Positions 5,601 through 6,568 of a stretch of 6,568 nucleotides of DNA are shown here, in pieces (position 1 is the stretch's first letter; every line of letters begins with the position of its first letter). The notes under the pieces are model-generated. The model searched no databases. It worked only from the letters and a program-made list of their open reading frames with translations, and was not told the origin of the DNA. The position numbers and the translations under genes are program-made. The DNA is taken from positions 1-6,568 of the forward strand of contig JAFTAC010000002.1 of NCBI GenBank assembly GCA_017458805.1, written 5' to 3'. Source of the DNA: Victivallales bacterium (GTDB lineage Bacteria > Verrucomicrobiota > Lentisphaeria > Oligosphaerales > Oligosphaeraceae).

Positions 5601-6568
5601 GCGCCTTTGAAATGGCCCCGCAGCACAAAGGCACGGTGCTCCCTCATGGGCAGGCTGAGGGGTGCGAAGGTCTTGCCGCTGTCGAATGAAATCTCGAAGC
5701 TGGACTCATCGCAGTCGATGTCGAGCAGGCGTCCCTCCACCTCGGCGTACTCAATCGTGGCCGTGGTGGCCAGCTTCCGTGTGGAACTCTTTGGCATCGT
5801 GGTCTTTTCGGGGGCCTTTGCCTTGTCGCCTTCGGGTACAAGCGCGATGGCCGCGCAGTTCATGTAGTGCATCCCCCAGAGCAGGCGCAGGCAGTGCTCG
5901 CCAGCCGCCAGCTCGGTGGCATTTCCCCCGCACCAGTAGTAGGTGCCCTTGTAATAGGCTCCCTGCGTGGAAGGCGCACCCTTCCCTGAGCCCGTAATCT
6001 CCACGCGCTTGTTGTCGATGCTGTAGCCGTATTTCAAATAGACGTTTTCAGGCCTGTTGAACTCCATAATGATGGCGGTGGTGGGCAGCGTCATGCGCAT
6101 GAGGAAATAGGGGCGGTATCTGCCAGGCTCCTTCAAGGCGAAGTCGAATGAAACCAAATTGCTGTTCAGGCGCCCCTGGTGGAGCACCATTTCACCGCCA
6201 AGCCGTTCGTCCTTCTCCAGCCAGGAGCGCTCCTTCGGGGCCAGCACCATGTTGTCGGCGTCGGTGATTCTGGCGAAGATGCAGCCGTCCTTGTCCTGCA
6301 CAAGGGGATTCGAAAAATGCAGCTCGTCCCCCTGCCAGCGGGCTCCGCTCCATTTGGCGGGCTGAAGCAGGATGTTGCCGCTGGTGGTCTCCATAGATTT
6401 GTCCAGGCGGCTTTTTTCAGGCGGCAGTTCAGTGGATACAAGGTAGTTGACCCTCAGCGCCTCGATCATTGGCATTTCGTCAGGCGTCTTGCTGGCCATG
6501 GCGACCTTGACCAGCAGAGGCGTGTTTTGCGTGCAGTCGGGCAGCCTGTCGCCAGGCGCCACCGTGAA
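2669..6568 (-). CDS. Multi-domain DUF6259-like putative glycoside hydrolase with C-terminal carbohydrate-binding module, 5' end outside window
   Basis: The frame is open from base 6568 to TAA at 2671-2669, giving 1299 residues, numbered here from the first codon at 6568. The GTG at 6562 lies inside running protein (FTVAPGDRLPD) and is not taken as the start; the true start lies to the right, so any signal peptide is not visible. Residues about 133-245 look like a galactose-binding or CBM-like sandwich. Residues about 340-580 resemble the sandwich of DUF6259 proteins (LLFDRTTGNLTGYFLADG) and lead into ELYGKWAHTW. From about 597 a TIM barrel follows. GIYADES puts D760/E761 at a strand end, CYNPAHDHG follows, and INGEGSPDY gives E809; these are the best candidates for catalytic acids. 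Residues about 930-1090 are another beta-sandwich, and 1097-1292 a CBM4/9/16/22-like module (CNGSFES start, VWVDEVSIREL end). Recognition of DUF6259 is from memory of its motifs. Substrate and linkage are unknown. The stop lies 154 bases before the GH20-like gene on the same strand, consistent with co-transcription. The last codons (GRATRDR) are encoded by a GC palindrome. Confidence 0.85.
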   Translation of the reverse strand, partial: FTVAPGDRLPDCTQNTPLLVKVAMASKTPDEMPMIEALRVNYLVSTELPPEKSRLDKSMETTSGNILLQPAKWSGARWQGDELHFSNPLVQDKDGCIFARITDADNMVLAPKERSWLEKDERLGGEMVLHQGRLNSNLVSFDFALKEPGRYRPYFLMRMTLPTTAIIMEFNRPENVYLKYGYSIDNKRVEITGSGKGAPSTQGAYYKGTYYWCGGNATELAAGEHCLRLLWGMHYMNCAAIALVPEGDKAKAPEKTTMPKSSTRKLATTATIEYAEVEGRLLDIDCDESSFEISFDSGKTFAPLSLPMREHRAFVLRGHFKGAIPTVTAKLAQSTAIALQDKDQRLLFDRTTGNLTGYFLADGRPLLPEGCQLPLFNFQIGTLKTGYRIVAPEPGNLVERSSRKEGTKQVLTLKYALCNEQVAATVTITVEDGQLPQWELALDNASKEDVRHITFPTFRDVRLCCEPENSTFTAIRNLCAFGWPGAALGGRGLIDGPWPGSYSMGYAEMHAKGIGSFTIQNRNPDGIGIHFTFKPNEGRSAVRMSTTRYYMVEAGKSGTVKYAAGYYNGDEHDVCELYGKWAHTWMDFSQVNSPVAKNVTACAHAAYYPPDRTENLMIPLYRWLGYEMHWLVWGKVGYTHLYCPNYGTSEAVSAQHQALAEAGQPAIQYWDHYGWSLKYETEPTINQFPREAIPFIETLAKPGFSEKAGNRNEFGRLSTWGYAPPDCTMCTATHEWTDYATFVMHDHYFDTYKLSGIYADESCVYVNCYNPAHDHGKQYGMKMVGLGRLFTAVHEKARKSGRDCIINGEGSPDYLLQFEEMGLRSGPDALDGAPLLFAFPEIKFFRGEANHPQDGVPNWDEALRDYHLIARSDVPVYAGNARHFIMHRDRIRDWMYNGVFRDDVGLEASCVGVIAKYFLRNDKDHCGLLVNIRNEEKRAGAKLRFRRNILPADAELPVNALAYLMEGQRTEPVAIEQEGECFSVNVPADRASSLLIPVRMPQGELVRADLIWPQQKGPDVLRISLMNFGDGRVVAPLKLSLPEGLKVAGLPASVSLRGGEFRRLEVPLQGRESLSKLECITLDVNDIHRKEYVLPTICNGSFESHTGKTMAADYWGTNPQYYVHAMQQLDGKPLDKQALGGLLDESAPYKGRYALRLPARTVPLPFPKTLAGPYGRFNYPKETAKLPWYYNSQQNVVLKPATKYRLTFAVRFGGDEGELRLQSFSYSERQGQVSLTFKPVTYKPHAGDRKWSVKELEFETPDTIFNCTQTPVVFVNLGTTDVWVDEVSIRELGRATRDR
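2677..2690. repeat. GC-rich near-palindrome, copy B, inside the 3' end of the DUF6259-like gene
   Basis: CGCGCGTTGCGCGC is identical over 14 bases to the reverse complement of 2567-2580. It forms five pairs (CGCGC / GCGCG) around GTT. It overlaps the last codons of the upstream gene, so it is transcribed and translated as part of the tail LGRATRDR. Copies A and B bracket the intergenic hairpin in inverted orientation. Confidence 0.6.

Noticed and set aside
6560..6562. GTG as the start of the DUF6259-like gene
   Set aside because: The frame stays open to the window edge (FTV before APGD), the following residues read as the middle of a folded domain, and no signal peptide follows. The gene most likely begins outside the window.

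Overview
The window holds the visible parts of two large, same-strand (minus) genes for carbohydrate-active proteins, separated by one short structured spacer. Both genes run off the window: the upstream gene (right side) lacks its 5' end and the downstream gene (left side) lacks its 3' end. No RNA gene, transposase, CRISPR array or phage gene was seen. Outside the 154-base spacer, everything on the minus strand is coding. The long plus-strand open frames are antisense mirrors of these GC-rich genes.

Layout in direction of transcription. (1) Bases 6568-2669: at least 1299 codons of a multi-domain glycoside-hydrolase-like protein. It has N-terminal beta-sandwich material, a DUF6259-like sandwich plus TIM-barrel core with acidic candidates D760/E761 and E809, a second sandwich, and a C-terminal CBM4/9/16/22-like module. 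(2) Bases 2668-2515: a spacer with a strong imperfect hairpin just after the stop, a GC-rich near-palindrome present in two inverted copies, and a short tandem repeat. (3) Bases 2514-1: an exported GH20-related protein (signal peptide, GH20b-type domain, TIM barrel with an Asp-Glu pair at D300/E301, a beta-sandwich, and the start of a further jelly-roll-like domain), open to the window edge.

Organism: GC-rich DNA, very large modular sugar-active proteins of the DUF6259 and divergent GH20 types, and no Shine-Dalgarno before the signal-peptide ATG together suggest the PVC group. Lentisphaerota/Victivallales, Kiritimatiellota or another Verrucomicrobiota glycan degrader is the most likely source. 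This is inference from protein style, not a phylogenetic result.

How the genes could work together: both look like secreted or surface glycan-degrading enzymes, and their order and spacing fit one polysaccharide-utilisation cluster. The GH20-like enzyme would act on beta-linked amino sugars if it keeps family chemistry; the substrate of the DUF6259-like protein cannot be read from sequence. The most unusual points are the divergent GH20 catalytic loop with an adjacent CPKC, the Cys/His cluster around the DUF6259-like active-site region, and the paired GC palindromes, one of which supplies the last codons of the upstream gene. I found no clear case for a wholly new biological system beyond this enzyme pair.
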